Shown: positions 38,122 to 45,737 of the stretch, one piece after another
Layout of the letters: each line of letters begins with the position of its first letter
Position numbering within the stretch: the stretch's first letter is position 1
Assembly: GCA_903870245.1 (NCBI GenBank)
Contig: CAIQCB010000051.1
Coordinates: 1 to 51,266, forward strand
Direction of reading: 5' to 3'
From: an uncultured Methylocystaceae bacterium
GTDB lineage: Bacteria > Pseudomonadota > Alphaproteobacteria > Rhizobiales > Beijerinckiaceae
Length of the DNA stretch: 51,266 bases
Notes under the pieces: model-generated
Databases searched by the model: none
What the model saw: the letters and a program-made list of their open reading frames with translations, nothing else
What the model was told of the DNA's origin: nothing
Made by a program: the position numbers and the translations under genes

Positions 38122-38172
38122 ATGATGGCGACGCGCCGCCGGCGCATCGTTTTTTCTCAGGAGAAGACTGGT

Positions 38173-39693
38173 ATGACACTTTTGCTTCGTCGCGTCGCGC
38201 AGGCGTCGGTCGCGACGGTTTCCGCGCTTTTTCTGTCTCTGGCGTCGGCGAGCGCGAAGGGCCCCGATTCGCTCGCTGACCTTTCCGCGCAGGTATCTGA
38301 CGCCGTCGTCAATATTTCAGCGACACAGTCGGCCGATGCGGGCGGCAAGCCGCATCGCGGCGGCGACCATGGCGATGTTCCCGGTCTGCCGCCCGGCATG
38401 GGGCCCGGCACGCCCTTCGACGATCTCTTCGAAGAGTTCTTCCGCCGGCGCGGCGGTCAGGGCGGCGGCCAGGGGATGCCCGATATGCCGCGCCAGCGTA
38501 AATCGAGCTCTCTCGGCTCCGGCTTCGTTATCGACGCCGCTGGCATCGTCATCACCAATAATCATGTCATCGACGGCGCCAACGAAGTGCAGGTGATCTT
38601 CAACGACGGCCAGAAGTTGAAGGCCGAGATCATCGGCAAGGACCAGAAAGTCGATGTCGCGGTGCTGCGCGTGAAACCCGAAAAGCCGCTCAAGGCGGTG
38701 AAGTTCGGCGACAGCGACAAGGCGCGCGTCGGCGATTGGGTGCTGGCGGTCGGTAATCCCTTTGGCCTTGGCGGCTCGGTTACGGCCGGCATTGTGTCGG
38801 CGCGTAACAGGAATATCGATAGCGGTCCTTATGACAACTATATTCAGACCGACGCGTCGATCAACAAAGGCAATTCCGGCGGACCGCTGTTCAACATGGA
38901 TGGCGAGGTGATCGGCATCAACACAGCTATTCTCTCGCCGTCCGGCGGTTCGGTCGGCATCGGCTTCGCGACGCCCGCCAACACCGTTCAGCCGGTGATC
39001 GATCAGTTGCAGCAATACGGCGAAACGCGCCGCGGCTGGCTGGGCGTGCGCATCCAGAACGTTGACGACGCCATCGCCGAAACGCTTGCTCTCGGCGCGA
39101 CGCGCGGCGCGCTGGTCGCCGGGGTGGACGACAAGGGCCCCTCCAGACCCGCCGGGATCAAGGCAGGCGACGTGATCGTCAAATTCGACGGCAAGCCGAT
39201 CAAGGAGTCCCGTGATCTGCCCAAGCTTGTGGCGGCGACGCCTGTCGGCAAGGATGTTGAACTACTGATCGTCCGTGGCGGCAAGGAAATGACCAAAACC
39301 GTCAAGCTCGGCCGGCTGGAGGATGGCGAGAAAATCGCCGCGAAGGATGGCGGGGTCGGCAAGGACAAGCCTGAAACCAACGCCGGCGCGTCACAAAGCG
39401 TGCTCGGTCTCGAACTGTCGCGCCTGACCGACGAGTTGCGCGCGCGCTTCCAGATCAAGGACAATGTGAAGAGCGGCCTTGTCATCACCGCAGTCGATCC
39501 GCGCACCGAAGCTGCGGAAAAACGACTTCAGCCCGGCGAGATCCTGCTGGAAGTCAACCAGGAGCCCGTCTCCGATCCCGCCGAGGCGGCGAAGAAGATC
39601 AAGGCGCTGAAGGACTCCGGCAAGAAAACCGCCCTGCTCGCGATCTCCAATGCGCAAGGCGACGCGCATTTCATCGCATTGCCGGTAGAATAG
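38173..39693 (+). CDS. degP: Do-family periplasmic serine protease (DegP/MucD-like)
   Basis: Periplasmic heat-shock protease/chaperone. Signal peptide MTLLLRRVAQASVATVSALF, then a Gly/Pro-rich linker, the trypsin-like domain with His in TNNHVIDGA, Asp in KVDVAVLRVK and Ser in INKGNSGGPLFN, and two PDZ domains (about residues 280-375 and 410-500). I chose the ATG at 38173 (506 residues) because it follows AGGAGAAGACTGGT and begins a signal peptide; a start at 38122 directly after hflC is also open. Placed behind hflKC, it fits a membrane/periplasm quality-control operon. Confidence 0.94.
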   Translation: MTLLLRRVAQASVATVSALFLSLASASAKGPDSLADLSAQVSDAVVNISATQSADAGGKPHRGGDHGDVPGLPPGMGPGTPFDDLFEEFFRRRGGQGGGQGMPDMPRQRKSSSLGSGFVIDAAGIVITNNHVIDGANEVQVIFNDGQKLKAEIIGKDQKVDVAVLRVKPEKPLKAVKFGDSDKARVGDWVLAVGNPFGLGGSVTAGIVSARNRNIDSGPYDNYIQTDASINKGNSGGPLFNMDGEVIGINTAILSPSGGSVGIGFATPANTVQPVIDQLQQYGETRRGWLGVRIQNVDDAIAETLALGATRGALVAGVDDKGPSRPAGIKAGDVIVKFDGKPIKESRDLPKLVAATPVGKDVELLIVRGGKEMTKTVKLGRLEDGEKIAAKDGGVGKDKPETNAGASQSVLGLELSRLTDELRARFQIKDNVKSGLVITAVDPRTEAAEKRLQPGEILLEVNQEPVSDPAEAAKKIKALKDSGKKTALLAISNAQGDAHFIALPVE

Positions 39694-39746
39694 CGCTGGC
39701 CGCTCTCCCACATGCAACCCCGCTGGGCGGGGCCACCTTCTCCTGA

Positions 39747-39781
39747 CCGAAGTCGGCGACAGCTGACTTCGGCGTTTTTTT
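39747..39781 (+). terminator. Rho-independent terminator after the degP-type gene
   Basis: CCGAAGTC (39747-39754) pairs with GACTTCGG (39765-39772) across a ten-base loop and is followed by seven T residues. It ends the hflK-hflC-degP transcript. Confidence 0.85.
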
Positions 39782-39784
39782 GGA

Positions 39785-39856
39785 ATTTGCGGAGCGGGAA
39801 CCCCGCTTCGCAAATGGAGAAGGGGAAGGCGGCGAGGTTTCCCCCTCGTGAGGGGG
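39785..39856. repeat. Cluster of intergenic palindromes before the serB stop
   Basis: ATTTGCGGAGCGGG (39785-39798) pairs over 14 positions with 39802-39815 (one G-T pair, three-base loop). CCCCCTC-GT-GAGGGGG (39841-39856) forms a second palindrome that abuts the serB stop codon. Together with the terminator at 39747 this looks like a REP-like cluster between convergent genes. Confidence 0.55.
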
Positions 39857-40768
39857 CTAACCCATAAACTCAGCGCGGCGATAGCCTTGCGCGAAGAGCA
39901 ACGCCGTCAAATCCGCGTGATCGAGACGCGCCATGGCGGCTTCGGCGACGACAGGCCTCGCGCGCCATGCGACGCCAAGACCCGCCGCCGCCAGCATGTC
40001 GAGATCGTTGGCGCCGTCGCCAATGGCGAGCGTGTCGACGGGAGACAAATCGCGCGTTCGGCGCATCTCTTCCAGAGCCCTCCGTTTGGCCGCCCGTCCG
40101 AGCACGGGCGGCAACACCTCCCCGGTCAGGGCGTTTTCCAACACGCCCAGCCGATTGGCGCGCGTTTCGTTGAAGCCCAATCTTGCGGCGACGGCGTCGG
40201 CGATGGGCGCGAAGCCGCCGGTGATCAGGGCCGTCCAGGCGCCATGCGCGCGCATGGTGGCGACGAGCGTGCGCGCTCCCGGGTTTGGCGTCAGTCGTGC
40301 AATGATCGATTGAATATCGTCTTGCGTAACGCCGGCGAGCAGGGCGACCCGGGCGCGCAAGGCCGTCTCGAACTCCAGTTCGCCGCGCATGGCCTGTTGG
40401 GTGATCGCCGAAATCTTCTCCCGCAAACCGCGACAGCCGGCGAGTTCGTCGAGACATTCCTGGACGATCATCGTGGAGTCCATATCGGAAACAAGCAAAT
40501 GCTTGCGACGCCCGACTACAGGCTGGACGATCACATCGACCGGCGCCGGGGCCAAAGCCTCGCGCAACCGTCCCGCGATGATGCGCGCATCGTCGCCATG
40601 TCCGAAAAAAACATCCAGCGCGACGCCGGGTTCGAGCCAATCGAGATGCGCCGGGCTCAAACCTGCGGCGTTTGTCGCATCTGTCGCTTGCGCCTCGGAA
40701 AATCGCAGATCTGGCCCGGCGACAAATGTCGCTACGCAGTCGGTTGACCGGTCGCAGGCTTTTGACAT
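39857..40768 (-). CDS. serB: Phosphoserine phosphatase
   Basis: HAD-superfamily enzyme making serine from phosphoserine, the last step of serine synthesis. The catalytic motif is LVSDMDSTMIVQECLDELA (DxD), followed by ALITGGFAPIADAVAARLG (motif II Thr/Ser) and DTLAIGDGANDLDMLAAAGLG (motif III/IV). The N-terminal ~80 residues form a small ACT-like domain. I chose the ATG at 40768 (303 residues); the longer frame to 40894 runs into the divergent miaA gene. Confidence 0.94.
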   Translation of the reverse strand: MSKACDRSTDCVATFVAGPDLRFSEAQATDATNAAGLSPAHLDWLEPGVALDVFFGHGDDARIIAGRLREALAPAPVDVIVQPVVGRRKHLLVSDMDSTMIVQECLDELAGCRGLREKISAITQQAMRGELEFETALRARVALLAGVTQDDIQSIIARLTPNPGARTLVATMRAHGAWTALITGGFAPIADAVAARLGFNETRANRLGVLENALTGEVLPPVLGRAAKRRALEEMRRTRDLSPVDTLAIGDGANDLDMLAAAGLGVAWRARPVVAEAAMARLDHADLTALLFAQGYRRAEFMG

Positions 40769-40796
40769 GCCGCCCCATCGCGCGGCATGAGGGCTC

Positions 40797-41705
40797 ATGT
40801 CGCCGCGCGCCTTTCTCATTGCAGGTCCCACCGCCTCGGGCAAGACGGCGCTTGCGCTCGATATCGCCGAACGCGTCGGCGGCGCTGTCGTCAACGCCGA
40901 CTCGATGCAAGTCTACCGCGATTTCCGCATACTGACGGCGCGCCCCGCGCCGCAGGAAGAATCGCGGGCGCCGCATCTACTCTTCGGTCATGTCGACGCA
41001 TCCGTGAATTATTCGGTCGGGCGGTGGCTCGCCGATTTCGCTGCGACGCTCGCCGACCTTGACGCGCGCGGTCTCACGCCTGTCGTCGTCGGCGGAACCG
41101 GCATGTATTTCAAGGCGGCGCTACAGGGCCTTTCAAATATTCCCGCCGTGCCGGATGCGGTGCGACTGGCGGTGCGCGCGGCGGCGCAGGGAAAGACGCC
41201 GCAACAGCTTTACGCCGAACTTGCGGCATGCGATCCGCAAACGGCGATCCGCCTGCGCCCGACCGATCCACAACGCCTCTTGCGCGCGCTTGAGGTTTTC
41301 GCCGCGACCGGAAAGCCGCTCGTGGCCTATCAGGGCCCGCGCAACCCGCCTTTGTTGGACGCCTCGGCGTGTCGACGCGTGTTTCTCGCCCCCGAGAGAA
41401 TTGCGCTCTACGCGCGCATCGACCAACGCTATGAAAAGATGATCGTCGATGGCGCGCTCGACGAGGTCGAGGCGTTGCGGGCGCGACGTCTCGATCCAAC
41501 CCTGCCGGCGATGCGCGCGCATGGCGCGCCGCATCTCATGGAGTTTCTCAATGGAGAGATATCGCTCTCGGCGGCGATCGCCCGCGGCCAGAGCGACACC
41601 CGCCGCTACGCCAGGCGCCAGTTCACTTTCGCCCGCCATCAATTGCCGGAGTTCGAGTGGCGGACGCCAGATGCGGCGTTCGCGCATCTTTGCGCCGGGC
41701 TTTAA
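40797..41705 (+). CDS. miaA: tRNA dimethylallyltransferase
   Basis: Adds a dimethylallyl group to A37 of tRNAs reading codons that begin with U. The P-loop is AGPTASGKTALA, followed by VVNADSMQVYRDF (substrate/acceptor site with the catalytic Asp), VVVGGTGMYFKAALQGL and PQRLLRALEVFAATGKPL. 302 residues. Divergent from serB with a 28-base gap. Its TAA shares bases with the stop of the convergent RMD1-type gene. Confidence 0.95.
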   Translation: MSPRAFLIAGPTASGKTALALDIAERVGGAVVNADSMQVYRDFRILTARPAPQEESRAPHLLFGHVDASVNYSVGRWLADFAATLADLDARGLTPVVVGGTGMYFKAALQGLSNIPAVPDAVRLAVRAAAQGKTPQQLYAELAACDPQTAIRLRPTDPQRLLRALEVFAATGKPLVAYQGPRNPPLLDASACRRVFLAPERIALYARIDQRYEKMIVDGALDEVEALRARRLDPTLPAMRAHGAPHLMEFLNGEISLSAAIARGQSDTRRYARRQFTFARHQLPEFEWRTPDAAFAHLCAGL

Positions 41706-42535
41706 TGCCTTCCATAGAAGATTTGGAACAACGACAATAAAATCTCGACGGCGATCAATACGATGATTGTCCACTCAAGCCGCACCGAGCGTTCGGCGTC
41801 GATCAGATCGGTCAGCGCCTCGGCCGTTTTGCCGATCACGTCGATCTTTGCGGTGAGCGTGCGGCCGCGCGACTCAAGCTCGTATTCATCCTCAAGGCGC
41901 GCATAAAGTCTTTCGAGATCCGGCCTGTCCCACAGCACGTCGGGCTTGTCATCAACGGCGACGCGGCCCGACACCCGATGCCGCACGAGCAGCGTTTGTC
42001 CGATCAGCTCCAGCATAGCCTTCCGTCGCCAGGGCGGTCGTCCTTTGCCTGCAAGCTCTGCGGCGAAAGGTTCGATCGTGTCGAATACGGCGTTCACCCG
42101 CCGTTCGTCGCGATGCAGGGCGACGCTTTTGGCCAGGGCGTCGGCGATCACAAGGAGGCGCGGCGGCGAAAGATCCCGGACGGCGAGACGGCCGTTCGAC
42201 AGCGACTTCTCCTCGCCGTTGGTCAAGGTCTCGATCACCAGCGTCTCGCCCTCGTCACGAGCGTCCTCCGGGGCCGAACCGGAAATGCGACCGCCGATCC
42301 GCTGGACGATCTCGTCCTCCTCCAGCGGCGAAAGCCCGAACAATACAACAACCCCAAAGCGGTACAGGACCGCAAAGCCGGTTTGACCGACCGGAAAGGC
42401 CAAGGGAGCCGTCGAGACCAGATCCGGCCGCTCAAGGCCTGCCGTATCGATCCGTTCCCCCAGCAGAAGGGCCCGGGCGGTCATCACGGAACGCGCCGGC
42501 GCGCCGGCGGCGGTCATCTCTGTCTGGGTCTCCAT
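41702..42535 (-). CDS. RMD1/DUF155-family membrane protein
   Basis: A 277-residue protein related to the Rmd1/Sif2 (DUF155) family, whose yeast members are mitochondrial inner-membrane proteins; the bacterial function is not known. Family traits: ARALLLGERIDTAGLER near the N-terminus, the GFAVLYRFGVVVLFGLSPLE block, DRPDLERLYARLEDEYEL, and one C-terminal membrane segment LEWTIIVLIAVEILLSLFQI. The start is the ATG at 42535; the open frame further up is antisense to fdxA. Its stop overlaps the stop of miaA within TTAA. Confidence 0.82.
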   Translation of the reverse strand: METQTEMTAAGAPARSVMTARALLLGERIDTAGLERPDLVSTAPLAFPVGQTGFAVLYRFGVVVLFGLSPLEEDEIVQRIGGRISGSAPEDARDEGETLVIETLTNGEEKSLSNGRLAVRDLSPPRLLVIADALAKSVALHRDERRVNAVFDTIEPFAAELAGKGRPPWRRKAMLELIGQTLLVRHRVSGRVAVDDKPDVLWDRPDLERLYARLEDEYELESRGRTLTAKIDVIGKTAEALTDLIDAERSVRLEWTIIVLIAVEILLSLFQIFYGRH

Positions 42536-42628
42536 GAGAGATCCTGGGGTTGGTCGATCCGATCCGACTCCTTGCATGCGGGCGCCAAAAACGCTAGCTA
42601 GCGGCTCAATTGGCGGAGAGACACGCAT

Positions 42629-42967
42629 ATGACCTATGTCGTCACCGAAAACTGCATCAAGTGCAAATATATGGATTGCGTGGAGGTTTGTCCGGTCGAC
42701 TGCTTCTACGAAGGCGAGAACATGCTCGTCATTCATCCGGACGAATGCATCGATTGCGGCGTATGCGAGCCGGAATGTCCCGCCGAGGCGATCAAGCCGG
42801 ATACCGAGCCGAACCTTGAGCAATGGTTGAAGCTGAACACCGACATGGCGCAAAACTGGCCGAACATTACGATCAAGCGGGACTCTCCCGCCGACGCCAA
42901 GGAATGGGATGGCAAGCCCGGTAAATTCGAGGCCCATTTCTCCGCTGAGCCGGGCGAGGGTGACTAA
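42629..42967 (+). CDS. fdxA: 7Fe-type ferredoxin FdxA
   Basis: Small electron carrier with a [3Fe-4S] and a [4Fe-4S] cluster. Cysteines are arranged as [18 protein letters not shown], then [19 protein letters not shown]. The C-terminal extension [19 protein letters not shown] is typical of the FdxA group. 112 residues. RBS GGCGGAGAG precedes the ATG. Upstream of carD in the same direction, as often seen in Hyphomicrobiales. Confidence 0.95.
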   Translation: MTYVVTENCIKCKYMDCVEVCPVDCFYEGENMLVIHPDECIDCGVCEPECPAEAIKPDTEPNLEQWLKLNTDMAQNWPNITIKRDSPADAKEWDGKPGKFEAHFSAEPGEGD

Positions 42968-43019
42968 GGATCGCGGCGTCCCCGGATTTACGTTTCGGGG
43001 ACGTTGACGTTCCGGCAGA

Positions 43020-43069
43020 TTGACAACATCGTTAATGTTCTTGAATAAATATTAAAATCAACATTATAC
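43020..43069 (+). promoter_or_regulatory. Probable carD promoter with embedded palindrome
   Basis: Two overlapping hexamer pairs are visible: TTGACA (43020-43025) with GAATAA 17 bases on, and TTGAAT (43041-43046) with TTATAC 17 bases on. The palindrome AACAT-CGTTA-ATGTT (43025-43039) occupies the spacer of the first pair, a good place for a repressor. Which pair is used cannot be told. Confidence 0.45.
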
Positions 43070-43326
43070 GCGATTTTTGGGTCTCGGTCCCGAATGTTTC
43101 GGCCGAGCATATCTTTGATTTTTGACTCCAGTCATGATATTCAGGCTGATAATTACTACTGTTCTGGAGGCTCAGACCTGCCCATCCTCCCGAACACGCC
43201 ATGAGTACCCGCACGAATGTGACGATTTTGTTTCCGCCAGTCGCCAGACCTGCGATTGGAGGATTAGTCGGTTGTTATTCTTGCGTTACGCTTAAATGGC
43301 GCGTCGAGCGCCGCCAGTCGTCGAAC

Positions 43327-43353
43327 AGCGGCCTGTCTCCACATCAGGCCGCT
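43327..43353 (+). promoter_or_regulatory. Leader hairpin abutting the carD Shine-Dalgarno
   Basis: AGCGGCCTG and CAGGCCGCT form a nine-pair stem with a nine-base loop, ending three bases before the GGGAG ribosome binding site (43356-43360). The loop contains CTCC (43337-43340), complementary to GGAG at 43357-43360. Confidence 0.6.
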
Positions 43354-43362
43354 CAGGGAGCA

Positions 43363-44679
43363 ATGAGTATGGCATCCTCAAAAAAGGACGCGAAAACAGC
43401 AAAATCCGCAACAAAGACCTCGTCGCCGCGCCCGCAAGGATCGCCCCCCAAAACAGCCGCCTCCACCGGCTCATCGGCCGGGTCATCGGCGAAAACGGAC
43501 GCAAAAGCCTCCACCTCGCCGGTAAAAGCCGCTTCGAAAGCGTCTGTGTCCGCGGTCAAGGCGTCGGCAAGCGTAGCCAAAGCCGAGGCCGCCCCCATCA
43601 AGGCAAAAACGACCGACTCTGCTCCCCCCAAGTCGCTTGCCGTCAAATCCAGGCCAGAGTCCGTCAAGGCCGCAGCCGCTTCATCTTCTTCCGCGAAACC
43701 GGCGGCTCAGGCGGTCGAGGCAAAAACCGCTGTTGCGGCAAGCTCGACAAAGTCCGTTAAGTCGGTCGCCGCCGACAAGCCGGTCGCCACACCCGCCGAC
43801 ATACAGGCCAAAGGCGGCAAAAAAGCTGCTGCGGCTGTGAACCCGACCCATGTGAAGGCGGCGGCTCCGGCCTCGCCCGTGGCCTCCAAGCCTACGGAGA
43901 ACGCCAGTGTGGGCGCGGGAAAGGGTGAACCTGCCACCCGGCCGGCCAGCCCGACGATTGCAAAGAGCCCGGAAAAGTCCGCCCCGGCCAAATCGCCGGA
44001 GCCTGTCGCCGTCGCGACGTCTCCCGCCGTTGTCAAAGCCGCCGCCGACGCCAAGATGGTTGCTCCCGCCGTCGCCAAACCCCGGCCCGTTGCGACGAAG
44101 CTCGGTTTCAAGCTCAACGAATATATCGTTTACCCCGCCCATGGCGTCGGTCAGATTATCAGCGTCGAGACCCAGGAAGTCGCCGGTTTCAGCCTGGAGC
44201 TTTATGTCGTCAGTTTCATCAAGGATAAAATGATCCTGAAAGTGCCGACCAGCAAAGTCGCCACCGTCGGTATGCGCAAACTTGCGGAAACCAATATTGT
44301 TGAAAAAGCGCTTTCAACCCTGAGCGGTCGCGCCCGGATCAAACGCACTATGTGGTCGCGCCGCGCCCAGGAATATGAGGCCAAGATCAATTCGGGCGAC
44401 CTGGTCACCATCGCAGAAGTCGTTCGCGATCTTTATCGTTCCGACACCCAGCCTGAGCAATCCTATTCCGAGCGACAGCTTTACGAAGCGGCGCTGGACC
44501 GCATGGCGCGTGAAATCGCCGCCGTGCGTCGTCTGATCGACTCTGAAGCCCTCAAACTTATCGAGGCCTTTTTGCAAAAAGGGCCAAAGCGCGGCGCGAA
44601 ATCCGATGCTGAGGGCGATGGCGATGGCGATATCGAGGCGGAGATTGACGATACTACTGACGTAGACGCCGCCGCCTGA
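43363..44679 (+). CDS. CarD-family transcriptional regulator with long H1-like N-terminal extension
   Basis: CarD/CdnL proteins bind the RNA polymerase beta subunit and stabilise open complexes. The CarD domain starts at about residue 246 (KLGFKLNEYIVYPAHGVGQI; VVSFIKDKMILKVPTSK) and continues through the helical C-terminal part (SGRARIKRTMWSRRAQEYEA). In front of it are 245 residues made almost only of Ala, Lys, Ser, Pro, Val and Thr, resembling histone H1 tails. The end is strongly acidic (DAEGDGDGDIEAEIDDTTD). I chose the ATG at 43363 (438 residues) because GGGAG lies at the right distance; a frame to 43201 lacks an RBS. Usual CarD proteins of this order have about 170-200 residues. Confidence 0.9.
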   Translation: MSMASSKKDAKTAKSATKTSSPRPQGSPPKTAASTGSSAGSSAKTDAKASTSPVKAASKASVSAVKASASVAKAEAAPIKAKTTDSAPPKSLAVKSRPESVKAAAASSSSAKPAAQAVEAKTAVAASSTKSVKSVAADKPVATPADIQAKGGKKAAAAVNPTHVKAAAPASPVASKPTENASVGAGKGEPATRPASPTIAKSPEKSAPAKSPEPVAVATSPAVVKAAADAKMVAPAVAKPRPVATKLGFKLNEYIVYPAHGVGQIISVETQEVAGFSLELYVVSFIKDKMILKVPTSKVATVGMRKLAETNIVEKALSTLSGRARIKRTMWSRRAQEYEAKINSGDLVTIAEVVRDLYRSDTQPEQSYSERQLYEAALDRMAREIAAVRRLIDSEALKLIEAFLQKGPKRGAKSDAEGDGDGDIEAEIDDTTDVDAAA

Positions 44680-44689
44680 TTTTTTTGCG

Positions 44690-44717
44690 CGACGCCCCCT
44701 CAAAAAGGGGGGCGTCG
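44690..44717. terminator. Hairpin between convergent carD and rpoH-type genes
   Basis: CGACGCCCCC pairs with GGGGGCGTCG (ten pairs) around an A-rich loop. A run of seven T precedes the stem on the plus strand, and none follows on either strand, so it may end both transcripts weakly or act as an RNA-stabilising end. Confidence 0.45.
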
Positions 44718-44727
44718 TGAATTCGGA

Positions 44728-45615
44728 TTATTCAGCGCTGGCTATTTGTTCCGCCCCGTCATCGTCGCCCTGGCGTCGGCTGAGTTCCTTGCGCAGCTTG
44801 TTGAGCGCGCGATTTTCAATCTGACGAACACGCTCTTTCGATATCCCAAGCCGATCGCCGAGGGTTTCCAGCGTCACCGATTCCTCGGCCAACCGACGCT
44901 CCTGAACGATCCGTAATTCCCGGTCGGAAAGAACGGCAAGAGCGTCGCGGAGCCATTGGGCGCGGCGATCCGCATCGACGTTCGTTTCGACTACTTCGTC
45001 TGGCAATGGTTGTGTGTCGACCAGAAAATCCATGCGCTGGGAAGATCCCGACGAGTCGTCGTCGACGAGCTGGGCGTTGAGCGAGACATCGGAACCGGAC
45101 AGACGCGCGTCCATCGCCTCCACGTCCGATCGGGAAACGCCCATGGCTTTTGAAATCGCCTCGAAGGCCTCGTGAGAGCCCAAGACCTGGGGGTCTCGAG
45201 CCAACCGCGCGCGCAGGCGGCGTAAATTAAAGAACAGCGCTTTTTGACTTGAACTGGTCCCGCCGCGAACGATCGACCAATTTCGCAAAACATAATCCTG
45301 AATGGACGCGCGAATCCACCAGGTGGCGTAGGTTGAAAACCGAACGTCCCGTTCAGGCGTAAAACGGGCTGAAGCTTCCAGCAGTCCGATATGGCCTTCC
45401 TGAACAAGGTCCGCCAATGGCAGACCGTAGTGGCGAAACTTCGCGGCGATGGCGATTACGAGTCGCATGTGCGCGGAGGTGAGTTTGTGCAGGGCGTGCC
45501 GGTCCCCCTGATCCCGCCAAGCGAGCGCGAGCGCTTTTTCTTCCTCCCGTTCGAGAAACGGCGCGTTGGCCGCCGCTTTCAGAAGTTCACGTCCCAGACC
45601 GGGAAGATACGCCAT
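44728..45615 (-). CDS. rpoH: RpoH-family (sigma-32-like) RNA polymerase sigma factor
   Basis: Directs polymerase to heat- or stress-response promoters. The RpoH box QKALFFNLRRLR is present and separates it from RpoD. Region 2 shows LVQEGHIGLLEASARFTPER and RFSTYATWWIRASIQDYVLR; region 4 shows ETLGDRLGISKERVRQIENRAL. 295 residues with start ATG 45615, preceded by GGAGA at suitable spacing; an upstream ATG at 45642 lies inside the leader hairpin. Hyphomicrobiales often have two rpoH genes, and this may be the second copy. Convergent with carD. Confidence 0.92.
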   Translation of the reverse strand: MAYLPGLGRELLKAAANAPFLEREEEKALALAWRDQGDRHALHKLTSAHMRLVIAIAAKFRHYGLPLADLVQEGHIGLLEASARFTPERDVRFSTYATWWIRASIQDYVLRNWSIVRGGTSSSQKALFFNLRRLRARLARDPQVLGSHEAFEAISKAMGVSRSDVEAMDARLSGSDVSLNAQLVDDDSSGSSQRMDFLVDTQPLPDEVVETNVDADRRAQWLRDALAVLSDRELRIVQERRLAEESVTLETLGDRLGISKERVRQIENRALNKLRKELSRRQGDDDGAEQIASAE

Positions 45616-45630
45616 GGCTTTTCTCCACGT

Positions 45631-45673
45631 CGTTCGTTTCATTTCCTGAGTTTTTCAGGAGAGGAAACGAACG
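45631..45673 (-). promoter_or_regulatory. Long leader hairpin just before the rpoH Shine-Dalgarno
   Basis: In the transcript, CGUUCGUUUC pairs with GAAACGAACG (ten pairs, 45664-45673 with 45631-45640), then a symmetric three-base internal loop, then UCCUGA with UCAGGA (six pairs) and a five-base loop. It ends four bases before the GGAGA ribosome binding site (45622-45626). A UCUCC stretch on the 5' side (45658-45662) is fully complementary to GGAGA, so an alternative fold could hide the binding site. Confidence 0.65.
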
Positions 45674-45737
45674 CTCATTGAATGTTCCTGAAGAAAGAAC
45701 CCGCCGGCTCGGGCAATGTTCCAGAGCCGCGAAAATT

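Larger units (their letters stand above)
42968..43362. other. Intergenic region and leader upstream of carD
   Basis: 395 bases between fdxA and carD. It holds a hairpin just after fdxA (CGTCCCCG 42977-42984 with CGGGGACG 42996-43003, no T-run), an AT-rich promoter region (43020-43070), and a long transcribed leader ending in the hairpin at 43327-43353. No convincing gene; a frame starting at 43201 is continuous with carD but lacks an RBS. Confidence 0.6.

Noticed and set aside
42968-43362. 6S-like or other structured small RNA in the carD upstream region
   Set aside because: Several hairpins exist, but I could not build the long closing stem and central bubble of 6S RNA; promoter and leader functions explain the structure better.
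44690-44717. Strong bidirectional intrinsic terminator between carD and rpoH
   Set aside because: The stem is strong, but no T-run follows it on either strand, so I list it only as a hairpin with low confidence.
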